Positions 1-7,955 of a DNA stretch of 10,861 nt are shown here, in pieces. This DNA is from JBKPDV01 sp046728075. GTDB taxonomy: Bacteria > Acidobacteriota > Thermoanaerobaculia > UBA5066 > Gp7-AA6. The DNA lies in the NCBI GenBank assembly GCA_046728075.1, contig JBKPDV010000275.1, positions 1 to 10,861 on the forward strand, read 5' to 3'. Both the position numbers and the translations under genes were made by a program. How positions within the stretch are numbered: the stretch's first letter is position 1; every line of letters starts with the position of its first letter. The notes beneath the pieces are model-generated. The model had not been told where the DNA came from. It made no database searches and saw only the letters and a program-made list of their open reading frames with translations.

Positions 1-44
1 CTAATACGGAGTCGTCGGCAGCGTCAGATGTGTATAAGAGACAG
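1..44 (+). other. Sequencing adapter (Nextera Read 1 / Tn5 mosaic end), not genomic
   Basis: Bases 12-44 match the 33-base Illumina Nextera Read 1 transposase adapter from memory, including the 19-bp Tn5 mosaic end AGATGTGTATAAGAGACAG at 26-44. Bases 1-11 sit where an i5 index and the end of the P5 primer would lie; I cannot verify which index it is. This is library-construction sequence left on a contig end. Genomic sequence therefore starts at 45. An open frame running from an ATG inside the adapter (base 28) is artificial and should not be used as a gene start. Confidence 0.96.
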
Positions 45-136
45 CCTCCACGGCCCAGTCCACTTCGATCCAGTCGGAGAAGACCGTCACGACAGCCGTC
101 GGGATCTATCCACAGTTGCTGGTGATTCCGCAATGA
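45..136 (+). CDS. 3' end of unidentified gene upstream of pilY1 (partial)
   Basis: In the frame starting at 47, an open stretch runs from the first genomic bases to a TGA at 134-136. It gives a 29-residue C-terminus that ends VGIYPQLLVIPQ. About 24 of the 29 codons end in G or C, the bias seen in the real genes of this window. The competing frame, which reads through into pilY1 from the adapter, has only about half. The TGA overlaps the pilY1 start codon as ATGA, a typical translational-coupling arrangement, so the two genes are probably one operon. In type IV pilus loci the gene before pilY1 is often a minor pilin or PilX-like protein, and that is my guess from context. The 29 residues are too few to identify the family. 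The 5' end is lost at the adapter junction. Confidence 0.6.
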
Positions 137-3100
137 AGATCCAACGAGTCCTCTGGACGATCGGGCTCTTCGCGTTAGTCGAGCTCTCGCCGGCCGCGCG
201 CGCCGACGACAAGGATCTCTTGAAGCGCGGATCGGTACCGCCGAATGTCCTGATCGTCTTTGGCAACTCGCAGACCACCAACCAGCCGATCCTCGGCAAC
301 GCGAGCAGCTGGGACGGCGACGCGGATTCTCCGTCGAGCAAGCTCGGCGCCGCCAAACGTGTGATCCGACGGTTCGTCGCCGACAAGCGCGCTTCCTTCA
401 ATGTTGGTCTGACCAGTTTTGCCCACAACCCCAACGCCGGCAGCATCACGATCTACGGCAAGCACTGGCTGTATGCGCCTCTGACGGCGGATTTCCCGTC
501 GGAGTCCTGGAGAGAGCCTGCCGGAACCATCGAACGATGGGGCTCCGCTGGGGAGGGGCCTTGTACGAATCTGGTTTCTCCTTCCTGTACGGGCACATCG
601 CCCAGCTTCGTGACGCTCGCCAACAACGCCACTGTCGCGGGGCCCTTCTTCGGGAACACGGGCGCCGGCGTGGCTTACGTCTACTTGAACGGAAACGCCA
701 GCTCCGCCTCGCAGCGGGTGCGCTCGACTCTCACGGCCGGCCGTTACGGCGACGCATTTTCCGACGGCACACTTTCGGCCTACCTGCTGCCGGGGCCGCC
801 TCCGCACTCGCTCGAGGTCAGGAAGGAATACCAGGAAAAGAGCGGCAATAGCTGGTCGACCAAGAGCACGACACCGCGCGGCGATCCGGGCACGGTCACT
901 GTCTTCTACGCGCCTCCGGCCTCTTTGAGCGGGGATTCCTTCTTCTCGACCGCGCCGGACGCCGGGGACGAGATCGGATTCCTGAACGATCCGAAGGCGG
1001 ATTTCGCGGTGGGCGCCAATTGTTCCGGCTGGGAGTTTCAGACCAACAGCGCTCCGCTCCCGCTCATCAAGATCCCGCGCGATTACAAATGGGGCGCGAG
1101 CTGTCTTCCTCCGCAAGATTCCTATCCTTGCCTCGCGCGGCTCATGAGGCCTCAGGCGGTCCTGACGAGCTACGATCCCTCGACCGGGACCTTTTCCACG
1201 ATCGACCACGACAACCCGGGTTACGGCGGGACCGGAAGCCAGTACGCCGACGGATGCGACGCGGGGCTCCTGGGAGCGGTCGACGCAGGCCTGAATGTGA
1301 CGGAGAACCAGGCCATCCTGACCACGCGCAACGGATCCCAGGCCCCGATCAAGGACTTGCTCAAGAACGTGTACGACTACTTCAACACCCCGGCCATCGA
1401 CGGATTCCAGAACGGGCGGCGGCTGGACGATCCGGACGCGAAATGCCGGACCTCCGCCGTCATCCTGATCTACGACAACTTCAACGGATGCCAGAACGAC
1501 AACTGCTCCTACCTGACGAACTTCGTCTTGACCGACTTGAAGAAGATCGGCGCGCCGGTGTTCGTCATCGGATTCGGCGCGGGCGCCGTGGCGAATTCTT
1601 CGACGGGCGTGTGCATCGCCCAGAACAGCGGCGCGATTCTCTCGGACGGCAGCGTCGGGTACTTTCCGGTCTCCTCCGCCGACGGCCTCTACCAGGCCCT
1701 CTCCGACATCTTCTCGATCGTCAATGAGGGGACCAAGGACTTCGCTGCCGCCACGGTGTCGTCGGTCCAGGCCGGCGCGGACCAGATGGTCTACCTGGCG
1801 ACCTTTAACGCCGCCAAGAACCGATCGATCTGGAACGGCCGAATCAACGGCTATCGACTCGACTCTCGGGGCGCGTTGCAACTCGGGTCGAAGACGATCT
1901 CGGATCCCAACGACCCCAATCACGGCTTGACTCTGCCGGCTCCGTCCAACGATCCGACCTCTCTGATCTGGAACGCGGGTCAGAACCTCGCACAGACGCC
2001 GGGAACGGGCGCGACCAACCCCGGGGCCGTCCTGAATCCCGGAGCTTCGCTCGCCTCCGGCACCTATCTGGACAACTCCAATGACACCGTCACGACGATC
2101 CCGACGCATTTCTATCCGGGCCGCAAGATCGTCTTCTCGTTGCCGCTTTCGACACCCAATCCGCTGTCGATCCTGCCCCTCTCCTCGGCGGGCGGGGTGC
2201 CCGAGAACCGCTATGACCTGACCAACACGCCCGCGGCGAGCTGGTGGCCCGCGGTCAAGGCGCTCCTGGGTCCTCAGACGGCTCCTCCCGCTGTGCTCTG
2301 GCCGTCGTTGAGCGACGCGGACGCCGGCAACTCGCTGCGGTTCCTCTGGGGAGATCGGGACGCCGTCATGACGACGACCGAGGCGAGCCAGCGGTATCTG
2401 GGATTGAAGCTCGGAGACATCTTTCATTCGACTCCGGCGATCGTCGGCCGCCCCGGGGACTACGCGTACTACGTCGGAAACCTGCAGGGGTACCAGACGT
2501 TCTTCCAGACGTACCGGCAGCGCCGGCGAGTCCTGTTCGTCGGCGCGAACGACGGGCTGCTGCACGCCTTCGACGCCGGCGCCTTCGGGCGCGATCCCTC
2601 TGTCTGCCGCCCGCTATCCGACGGGAGCACGCCACCGTGTTACGACCTCGGAACGGGAGCGGAACTTTTCGCTTACGCGCCGAGGTCCATCTTCCAGAAC
2701 CTCAAACGGTTGAAAGACGCGGCCGGACCGCAGACCAAACAGGACGAATGGACGGTGGACGGCGGGCCGTCGGCCGCCGACGTCTTCGTCGACGCGAGTC
2801 ATTCAGGCACCCCTAATCCGGCCCGGCGCGCCTGGCGGACGGTGCTCGTCGGAGGAATGCGCGAAGGGTCGGCATTCGAGGGGATCGGCGGAGCGTCACC
2901 GCGCGAATCCCAGGGGAGTTATTACGCGCTCGATATCACGCAACCCGACGAGCTGGTCACGGACGGGTCCGGCGTCGTCGGTCCACCCTCGAGTCCTCCG
3001 ACCTTCGCCGCGCCCAAATGCTTGAACGCTTCGGGAGACGCGAGCTGTGGCAAAGACGCCGCCGATGCCACGGTGCGCGGGACGCAGCCAGCCCGAGCCT

Positions 3101-4290
3101 GGCCGACTGTTCTCTGGGAGATCACCGACGCGGGAGACGCGGACCTGTCCGGCTCGCCCGGAGCCGGGTACCGCGACATGGGGGAGAGCTGGTCGAAGCC
3201 GGCGATGGGGAGAGTCCGCCTTTGCGTGAGCGGCTGCGGCGGGACGAGTCCGCCTCCGGTGTTCGAGGACCGCTTCGTGGCGATCTTCGGCGGCGGTTTT
3301 GACCGGGAGCGTCTCAATCGCCGAGGCAACTGGCTCTACATGGTCGACATCGAGACCGGCCGCGTTCTCTATCGCGCCAACTCGAGCTGCGGGATCAACA
3401 CGGGCACCGGCTCCTGCACGCCGGTCTACTTCGGGTCGATCCCGTCCGAACCGGCCGCGCTCGACATGAACGGCGATGGTTACCTCGACTTTCTGTACGT
3501 GGGAGACGCCAGGGGTCAGCTCTGGCGAGTGGATCTGACCGACCTCCGAATGTCGGCAACTCCTCCGAGCGGCCCCTTCGCGAACCAGCTGGACCTCGCT
3601 TCCGGCTCCGGAAAGCCCTTCCTGCTCTTCCAGGCTCCCCAGCCGGCTGCCCCTGCCGTCTCCCCGTTCTATCCGATCTTCTTCCGCCCGACCGCCGTTT
3701 CGCTCGGCTACACGAGCGCGAACAAACCGATCATCGGTCTGGCCTTCGGCACCGGAGACCGGGACGACATCCTGGCGACGACGGACCCCTCGAGCCTCTC
3801 CTACAGCCAGCGCTTCTACTACGTCCTGGACAACGCCAACTTGACGACGAGAACCGAAGCGAGCCTTTTGGAGATTCCCTCCTCCACGGCGCCCAAGGCG
3901 TCCTCGCCCGCTCCCAACGGCTGGTTCCTGGATCTGGCCCCCGGAGAACGCGTGATCACCGACTCGCTCGCCATCAAGGGAGTCATCTATTTCTCGACGT
4001 TCAACCCAAACTCCGCGGGGACTCCGCTGGGCAACTGCGGAAACGCGCTCCGCTGCGGAGGCTCCGGAGGAACCGCTCGCTTCTACAGCGTCCTGTACTC
4101 CAGCGGCGATCCGTACTCGGGCTCCGACCGGGGGCAGACGCAGCCGAACGCGACTTTTCTCACGAACCCGATCTTCTACACGTCGGAGGACCGCCAGGGG
4201 CACATCTTCTACACGTCTGACAATACGGTGTCGATCGTGCCGATTCCCGGAGGCACGCGCACGACTGTCAAGGACTGGAAGGAGAAGTAG
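133..4290 (+). CDS. pilY1: PilY1/PilC family type IV pilus tip adhesin and assembly protein
   Basis: This is a secreted 1385-residue protein. The ATG at 133 is chosen because a signal peptide starts there (MKIQR, hydrophobic core near residues 7-16, likely cleavage after ARA at 22-24) and because it overlaps the upstream stop as ATGA. No Shine-Dalgarno is evident, which fits coupled translation. Residues about 36-490 resemble a von Willebrand A fold: PNVLIVFGNS near 38-46, YDNFNGC near 447 and PVFVIGFG near 475. The C-terminal PilC/PilY1 beta-propeller (PF05567 type) begins near 755 with LGDIFHSTP, followed by GANDGLLHAFDAG at 804-816. The loop DMNGDGYLD at 1111-1119 fits the DxNxDGxxD calcium loop that controls pilus retraction in Pseudomonas aeruginosa PilY1. 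About 20 cysteines, many closely paired, fit disulfides outside the cytoplasm. An RGD lies at 249-251. Family members sit at the pilus tip, help prime assembly and mediate adhesion or surface sensing. The family call is firm; the ligand is unknown. Confidence 0.93.
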   Translation: MKIQRVLWTIGLFALVELSPAARADDKDLLKRGSVPPNVLIVFGNSQTTNQPILGNASSWDGDADSPSSKLGAAKRVIRRFVADKRASFNVGLTSFAHNPNAGSITIYGKHWLYAPLTADFPSESWREPAGTIERWGSAGEGPCTNLVSPSCTGTSPSFVTLANNATVAGPFFGNTGAGVAYVYLNGNASSASQRVRSTLTAGRYGDAFSDGTLSAYLLPGPPPHSLEVRKEYQEKSGNSWSTKSTTPRGDPGTVTVFYAPPASLSGDSFFSTAPDAGDEIGFLNDPKADFAVGANCSGWEFQTNSAPLPLIKIPRDYKWGASCLPPQDSYPCLARLMRPQAVLTSYDPSTGTFSTIDHDNPGYGGTGSQYADGCDAGLLGAVDAGLNVTENQAILTTRNGSQAPIKDLLKNVYDYFNTPAIDGFQNGRRLDDPDAKCRTSAVILIYDNFNGCQNDNCSYLTNFVLTDLKKIGAPVFVIGFGAGAVANSSTGVCIAQNSGAILSDGSVGYFPVSSADGLYQALSDIFSIVNEGTKDFAAATVSSVQAGADQMVYLATFNAAKNRSIWNGRINGYRLDSRGALQLGSKTISDPNDPNHGLTLPAPSNDPTSLIWNAGQNLAQTPGTGATNPGAVLNPGASLASGTYLDNSNDTVTTIPTHFYPGRKIVFSLPLSTPNPLSILPLSSAGGVPENRYDLTNTPAASWWPAVKALLGPQTAPPAVLWPSLSDADAGNSLRFLWGDRDAVMTTTEASQRYLGLKLGDIFHSTPAIVGRPGDYAYYVGNLQGYQTFFQTYRQRRRVLFVGANDGLLHAFDAGAFGRDPSVCRPLSDGSTPPCYDLGTGAELFAYAPRSIFQNLKRLKDAAGPQTKQDEWTVDGGPSAADVFVDASHSGTPNPARRAWRTVLVGGMREGSAFEGIGGASPRESQGSYYALDITQPDELVTDGSGVVGPPSSPPTFAAPKCLNASGDASCGKDAADATVRGTQPARAWPTVLWEITDAGDADLSGSPGAGYRDMGESWSKPAMGRVRLCVSGCGGTSPPPVFEDRFVAIFGGGFDRERLNRRGNWLYMVDIETGRVLYRANSSCGINTGTGSCTPVYFGSIPSEPAALDMNGDGYLDFLYVGDARGQLWRVDLTDLRMSATPPSGPFANQLDLASGSGKPFLLFQAPQPAAPAVSPFYPIFFRPTAVSLGYTSANKPIIGLAFGTGDRDDILATTDPSSLSYSQRFYYVLDNANLTTRTEASLLEIPSSTAPKASSPAPNGWFLDLAPGERVITDSLAIKGVIYFSTFNPNSAGTPLGNCGNALRCGGSGGTARFYSVLYSSGDPYSGSDRGQTQPNATFLTNPIFYTSEDRQGHIFYTSDNTVSIVPIPGGTRTTVKDWKEK

Positions 4291-4293
4291 GAA

Positions 4294-4349
4294 GCCCCGA
4301 GCAACCGCCGGCTAGCCCACGGCCGGCTCGTTGCGCTCAATGCCGGGGC
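4294..4349. terminator. Interrupted GC-rich hairpin between convergent genes (possible bidirectional terminator)
   Basis: The 65-bp gap between the pilY1 and smc stops holds nested complementary segments: 4294-4298 GCCCC with 4345-4349, 4299-4302 GAGC with 4335-4338, 4303-4305 AAC with 4330-4332, and 4307-4312 GCCGGC with 4322-4327, around a 9-base loop. Together they could form one long stem with small bulges. There is no T-run on either side, so it is not a classic intrinsic terminator. Its position facing both convergent genes suggests transcription termination or 3'-end protection. A 12-bp perfect palindrome TCGACTAGTCGA at 4352-4363 follows and contains the smc stop codon. Confidence 0.4.
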
Positions 4350-4355
4350 AGTCGA

Positions 4356-7300
4356 CTAGTCGAACCTCACTGAAACGATCTTCGAGCACCCGGGCTCTTC
4401 CATCGTCACGCCGTACATGACGTCGGCCGTTTCCATCGTGCGCTTGTTGTGGGTGATCGCGATGAACTGCGTCTCTTCCGTCATGTCGCGCAGCAGTCGG
4501 GTGAAGCGATCGATGTTGACTTCATCCAGCGGGGCGTCGACTTCGTCGAGGATGCAGAAGGGGGAGGGCTTGTAGCGGAAGATCGCCATGAGGAGGGCGA
4601 TCGCCGTCAGCGCCTTTTCGCCGCCGGAGAGCAAAAGGATGGATTGGTTCCTCTTGCCGGGCGGCTGCGCGCTGATCTCGACGCCGGATTCCAGCAGATC
4701 GTTCTCGTCCAGAAGCCGCATCTGGGCGGTTCCCCCCTGGAACAGGCGGCTGAACATCGCGACGAAGTTCTCGTTGATGGCCTGGAAGGCTTCGCGAAAT
4801 CGTTCGGAAGAAGTGGCGTTGATCTTGCGGATCGAATCCTGCAGCTCGGCGATCGAGCGCAGGAGGTCGTCTCGCTGGGCGGTCAGGAACGTCGACCGCC
4901 TGGTCTCCTCCTCGTACTCCTCGAACGCGAGCACGTTGACCGGGCCGATCCGCTCGATCGCCGCGGAGAGCTCTGCCGTCTCGGCCTCGAGCAGCGCGAG
5001 GGCCTCGTCGGACACGTCGGCTGGAGGAGGCAGTTCGCCCGGCTCGACACCGAACTCCTCGCGGGCCTGGGTCGTCAAGTGTTCCAGGTCGGAGTGGACC
5101 TTCGTCTCGGCCATCTCGGCCTCGAAGCGCGCCTCTCTGGCCGCGTCCAGCACGGAACGCGCCGCGCGGGTTCCTTCCTCGCCGCCCTCGGCGCGCGCGA
5201 TCGCCTCCGCGGCCGCGGCCGCGGCAGCCTCCCGCTCGACGGCGTGTTGCTCGCGAGCGCGCAGGTTTGTTTCCTGCCGCTCCCGAGCTTCCGTTTCCTC
5301 TCGAGCGAGCTCCTGGCCGCGCTCGGCCAGCCGCCGTTCTTCCTCCGCGCCCTCACCGACCCGGCGATCGAGCTGGGCGCTCATCTCGAGGACTCTCTCC
5401 CGCGCGGCGTCGAGCGAGCGGCGGCGCTCGGCGGCGACCTCCGCCTCGGTGCGCCGGTGAGCGAGGTCGTCTCCCGCGGCCGCGGCGAAAGATCGGGCTT
5501 CCGGCAACGCGGCGGCCAGCTGATCCGCCCGAGCGCGAACCTGTTCTTCCCGCTCGGCGTGGCGGCGCTCCTCCCCCTCGATTTCGTTGCGGAGCGAGGC
5601 AAGCCTCGCCGCCTCGTCGGCCAGGGTGGCGGACTCGGCGGAAAGCGTGTCGCGCTCCCGGGCCAGCCGCACGCTCTCGGCGCGCCGTTCCTCGGCCCGC
5701 GCGGAGACGCCAGAAAGAGCCGTGTTCGCACGCCTCTCGCGCTCACGCAGCTCGGGGAGCCGTCCTTCCCGCTCGGTCTTCTGCCGCCGGAGGTCCTCGA
5801 GCGAGTGGTCGAAGCCCGCGACGTCCTCGCGCTCCTGTCCGACGCGCCCTTCCAGATCCTCGAGCTCGCGGCGCAGAGCGAAGAGGCCTTCCGCCTCCGG
5901 CGCCATTCGGAAAACCCGGACCAGTGATCCTCGCACCAGCTCCCGGCTGCGCGTGACGATCGGAACCGTCGGGAATCGTTCCGCGAGAAGAAGCGCTTCG
6001 TCGAGAGAGTCGAGAAAGGCGGCCGCCGGAAGAGCCGCCCTCTCAGCCGCGCCGAGCTCGCGAAAGTTTTCCAGCGCGACTTCCCATCCCTTGAGGCCTT
6101 CCTGTGAGGAGGCGCTCCCCGCGCTCCAATCGGCTCGGACGAAGGTCGCGGAGGGAAGATCCCGGGCAGCCGCGGCCGCCGTTCGCGGGTCTCCCGCGGC
6201 GAGAAGGGCGTCGAGCTCGTCCCCGAGGAGAACATCCACGGCTTCTTCCCATCCGCGTCGAGGCCGGAGACGGTCGGAGAGCCGTCCCCGCTCGGGCACG
6301 CCTGCTCGCGCGAAGGAATCACGCACAGACTGGACGTTGCTTTCGCGCCGGCGGAGGACTTCCGACAGGGCTCCCTGCCGGTGCTCGGCTTCTCCAAGCC
6401 TCTCGCGCGCCGCCTCGCGCTGCGACTGCTTCTCTTCCAGGAGTGCCGCCAGACGCTCGAGCTCCGCCTCGTCGCTCGCGACGGCCGCCCGCGCCTCCAG
6501 CTCGTGGCTGCTCGCGTCGGCCGCTTCCTTTTCGGCTTGCGCGACTTCCTCGTGCCGATCCCTAATCTCAGCGCCGACTTTCTCCAACGCCTCTCGCAGC
6601 CGGGAGAGGGACGCCGCGACGCGCGAGGCCTGTAAGTCCACCTCATGTCGGGCATTGCGGGCCGCGACGCTGTCGCCTGCCGCCGTCAGTGCATCCGCTC
6701 GGATCGCTTCCAGGTCGCGTTCGAGGGCGGCGAGCGCGGCGCCGGCGGCCGTCGCCCTGCGGTCCGCTTCCTCGCGCGCGAGGGAACGGGAGCGGGCGTC
6801 CGCGACCGCCCGCTCGAGACGCTCGTTCAACTCGGCGAGCTCCCTCTCGTTCCTCTCCCGTTCGGAGGTGACGTCTCTTCCTTCCCGCTCGAGGGCGGCG
6901 CGGCGCGAAGACAGATCCTGGACCGCTCGGCGATTGCCTTCCAGGAGAGCGTCGTCCCGCTGGATCGCCGATTCGAGAGACAGGACCAGCTCACGCAGGC
7001 GGTCTCTTTCACCGACCGCTTCCGAGGCAGCCAGGCGCGCCGACACGAGCTCCGCTTCCGCGCGAGCCAGCGCCGCGGAGGCCTCCGCTTCGCGGTCGCG
7101 GCGTGCGCCGCTTTCCCGGCGGGCTTGTGCCTCAGCCGCGGACAGGCGGTCGTGGCTCGCGCGGACGAGGGCGGCGCGCTTTTGGCGCAGCTCCGCTGAC
7201 TTTTCCTTATAGCGGGCGGCCCGCGAGGCCTGTCGCTTGAGAGAGGTGACGTTGCGCTCGATCTCCGACAGGATGTCGGAGAGGCGCAGCAGATTTCCGC

Positions 7301-7955
7301 GCGTTTCCTCGAGCTTGGTCTCCGCGAGACGCTTTTTGAGTTTGTAGCGCGTGATCCCGGCGGCCTCTTCAATCAGCCGCCGCCGGTCCTGCGGCTTGGT
7401 GGAGAGAACCTGATCGATGCGGCCCTGTTCGATCACGGAATAGGCGCGCACACCCAGGCCCGTTCCGAGCAGCTGGTCCTGGATGTCCTTGAGTCGGACT
7501 TGCTTGTCGTTCAGGAAATACTCGCCCTGCCCCTCGCGGTAGACGCGGCGCCCGATCCGCAGCGTGTCCATCTCGAAGCCAGTTTCGTGCGAACCGTTCC
7601 CGTTGTCGGGGCCGTGGCCGTTTCCGTTCCCAGAGCCGTTGCCGTTCCCGCCGTTTTCCCCGTTCTCCTGGCCCGATCCGGACGGCCCGCCGCGGCGCGA
7701 GAGCGTCAGAGTGACCTCTGCCATGCCGAGCGGCCGGCGCTTGGCGGAACCGTTGAAAATGACGTCGTCCATCCGCTCGCCGCGCAGAATCCTCGCGCTC
7801 TGCTCGCCCAGGGCCCAGGCCACGGCGTCACAGATGTTCGACTTGCCGCAGCCGTTGGGTCCGACGACGGCGGTGACACTGCCCGGAAAAGCCAGATCCA
7901 CCTTTTCGTAGAAGGACTTGAATCCCTGGATTTCGACCCGTTCGAGTTTGAGCAT
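4356..7955 (-). CDS. smc: Chromosome segregation/condensation ATPase SMC
   Basis: This 1199-residue protein has the normal length and layout of bacterial SMC, the cytoplasmic ATPase that with ScpA and ScpB extrudes loops and separates sister chromosomes. The N-terminal head carries Walker A GPNGCGKSN at 32-40 and the conserved EQGRIDQVLS near 176-185. An Ala/Arg/Glu-rich coiled coil runs over about 205-540, the hinge over about 545-690, and a second coiled coil follows. The C-terminal head has signature LSGGEK at 1109-1114, Walker B CILDEVD at 1134-1140, D-loop APLD at 1141-1144 and H-loop His1169, so both ATPase halves look functional. Two oddities are an Asn/Gly-rich insert near 89-125 and a hinge end without the usual glycine pair. 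The ATG at 7955 gives the standard start MLKLERVEIQGFKSF; the Shine-Dalgarno is weak. No scpA or scpB lies beside it. It converges with pilY1 and diverges from the FHA regulator. Confidence 0.97.
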   Translation of the reverse strand: MLKLERVEIQGFKSFYEKVDLAFPGSVTAVVGPNGCGKSNICDAVAWALGEQSARILRGERMDDVIFNGSAKRRPLGMAEVTLTLSRRGGPSGSGQENGENGGNGNGSGNGNGHGPDNGNGSHETGFEMDTLRIGRRVYREGQGEYFLNDKQVRLKDIQDQLLGTGLGVRAYSVIEQGRIDQVLSTKPQDRRRLIEEAAGITRYKLKKRLAETKLEETRGNLLRLSDILSEIERNVTSLKRQASRAARYKEKSAELRQKRAALVRASHDRLSAAEAQARRESGARRDREAEASAALARAEAELVSARLAASEAVGERDRLRELVLSLESAIQRDDALLEGNRRAVQDLSSRRAALEREGRDVTSERERNERELAELNERLERAVADARSRSLAREEADRRATAAGAALAALERDLEAIRADALTAAGDSVAARNARHEVDLQASRVAASLSRLREALEKVGAEIRDRHEEVAQAEKEAADASSHELEARAAVASDEAELERLAALLEEKQSQREAARERLGEAEHRQGALSEVLRRRESNVQSVRDSFARAGVPERGRLSDRLRPRRGWEEAVDVLLGDELDALLAAGDPRTAAAAARDLPSATFVRADWSAGSASSQEGLKGWEVALENFRELGAAERAALPAAAFLDSLDEALLLAERFPTVPIVTRSRELVRGSLVRVFRMAPEAEGLFALRRELEDLEGRVGQEREDVAGFDHSLEDLRRQKTEREGRLPELRERERRANTALSGVSARAEERRAESVRLARERDTLSAESATLADEAARLASLRNEIEGEERRHAEREEQVRARADQLAAALPEARSFAAAAGDDLAHRRTEAEVAAERRRSLDAARERVLEMSAQLDRRVGEGAEEERRLAERGQELAREETEARERQETNLRAREQHAVEREAAAAAAAEAIARAEGGEEGTRAARSVLDAAREARFEAEMAETKVHSDLEHLTTQAREEFGVEPGELPPPADVSDEALALLEAETAELSAAIERIGPVNVLAFEEYEEETRRSTFLTAQRDDLLRSIAELQDSIRKINATSSERFREAFQAINENFVAMFSRLFQGGTAQMRLLDENDLLESGVEISAQPPGKRNQSILLLSGGEKALTAIALLMAIFRYKPSPFCILDEVDAPLDEVNIDRFTRLLRDMTEETQFIAITHNKRTMETADVMYGVTMEEPGCSKIVSVRFD
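7593..7667 (-). repeat. Hexamer-like simple repeat encoding Asn-Gly tract inside smc
   Basis: On the plus strand this stretch is made of recurring CCGTTC/CCGTTG/CCGTTT-like hexamers. On the coding strand it encodes SMC residues 97-121, a tract of 25 residues with 11 Gly and 8 Asn. Hexamer gain or loss would keep the frame, so the tract length may vary between strains. It lies between the beta strand VTLTLS (near 81-86) and the segment RRVYREGQGEYFLN (136-149). Compared with the Bacillus subtilis SMC sequence as I remember it, the linker is roughly 30 residues longer. Confidence 0.75.

Noticed and set aside
175..2565. Very long minus-strand open frame (796 codons) opposite pilY1
   Set aside because: It is antisense to a clear PilY1 gene, is dominated by Arg, Val, Gly and Asp without any recognisable motif, and is what GC-rich codon bias produces on the opposite strand.
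4449..7212. Long plus-strand open frames (492 and 541 codons) opposite smc
   Set aside because: They are mirror images of the Ala/Glu/Arg-rich coiled coil of SMC. Their compositions are Ser/Arg or Leu/Gly-rich with no domain signatures.
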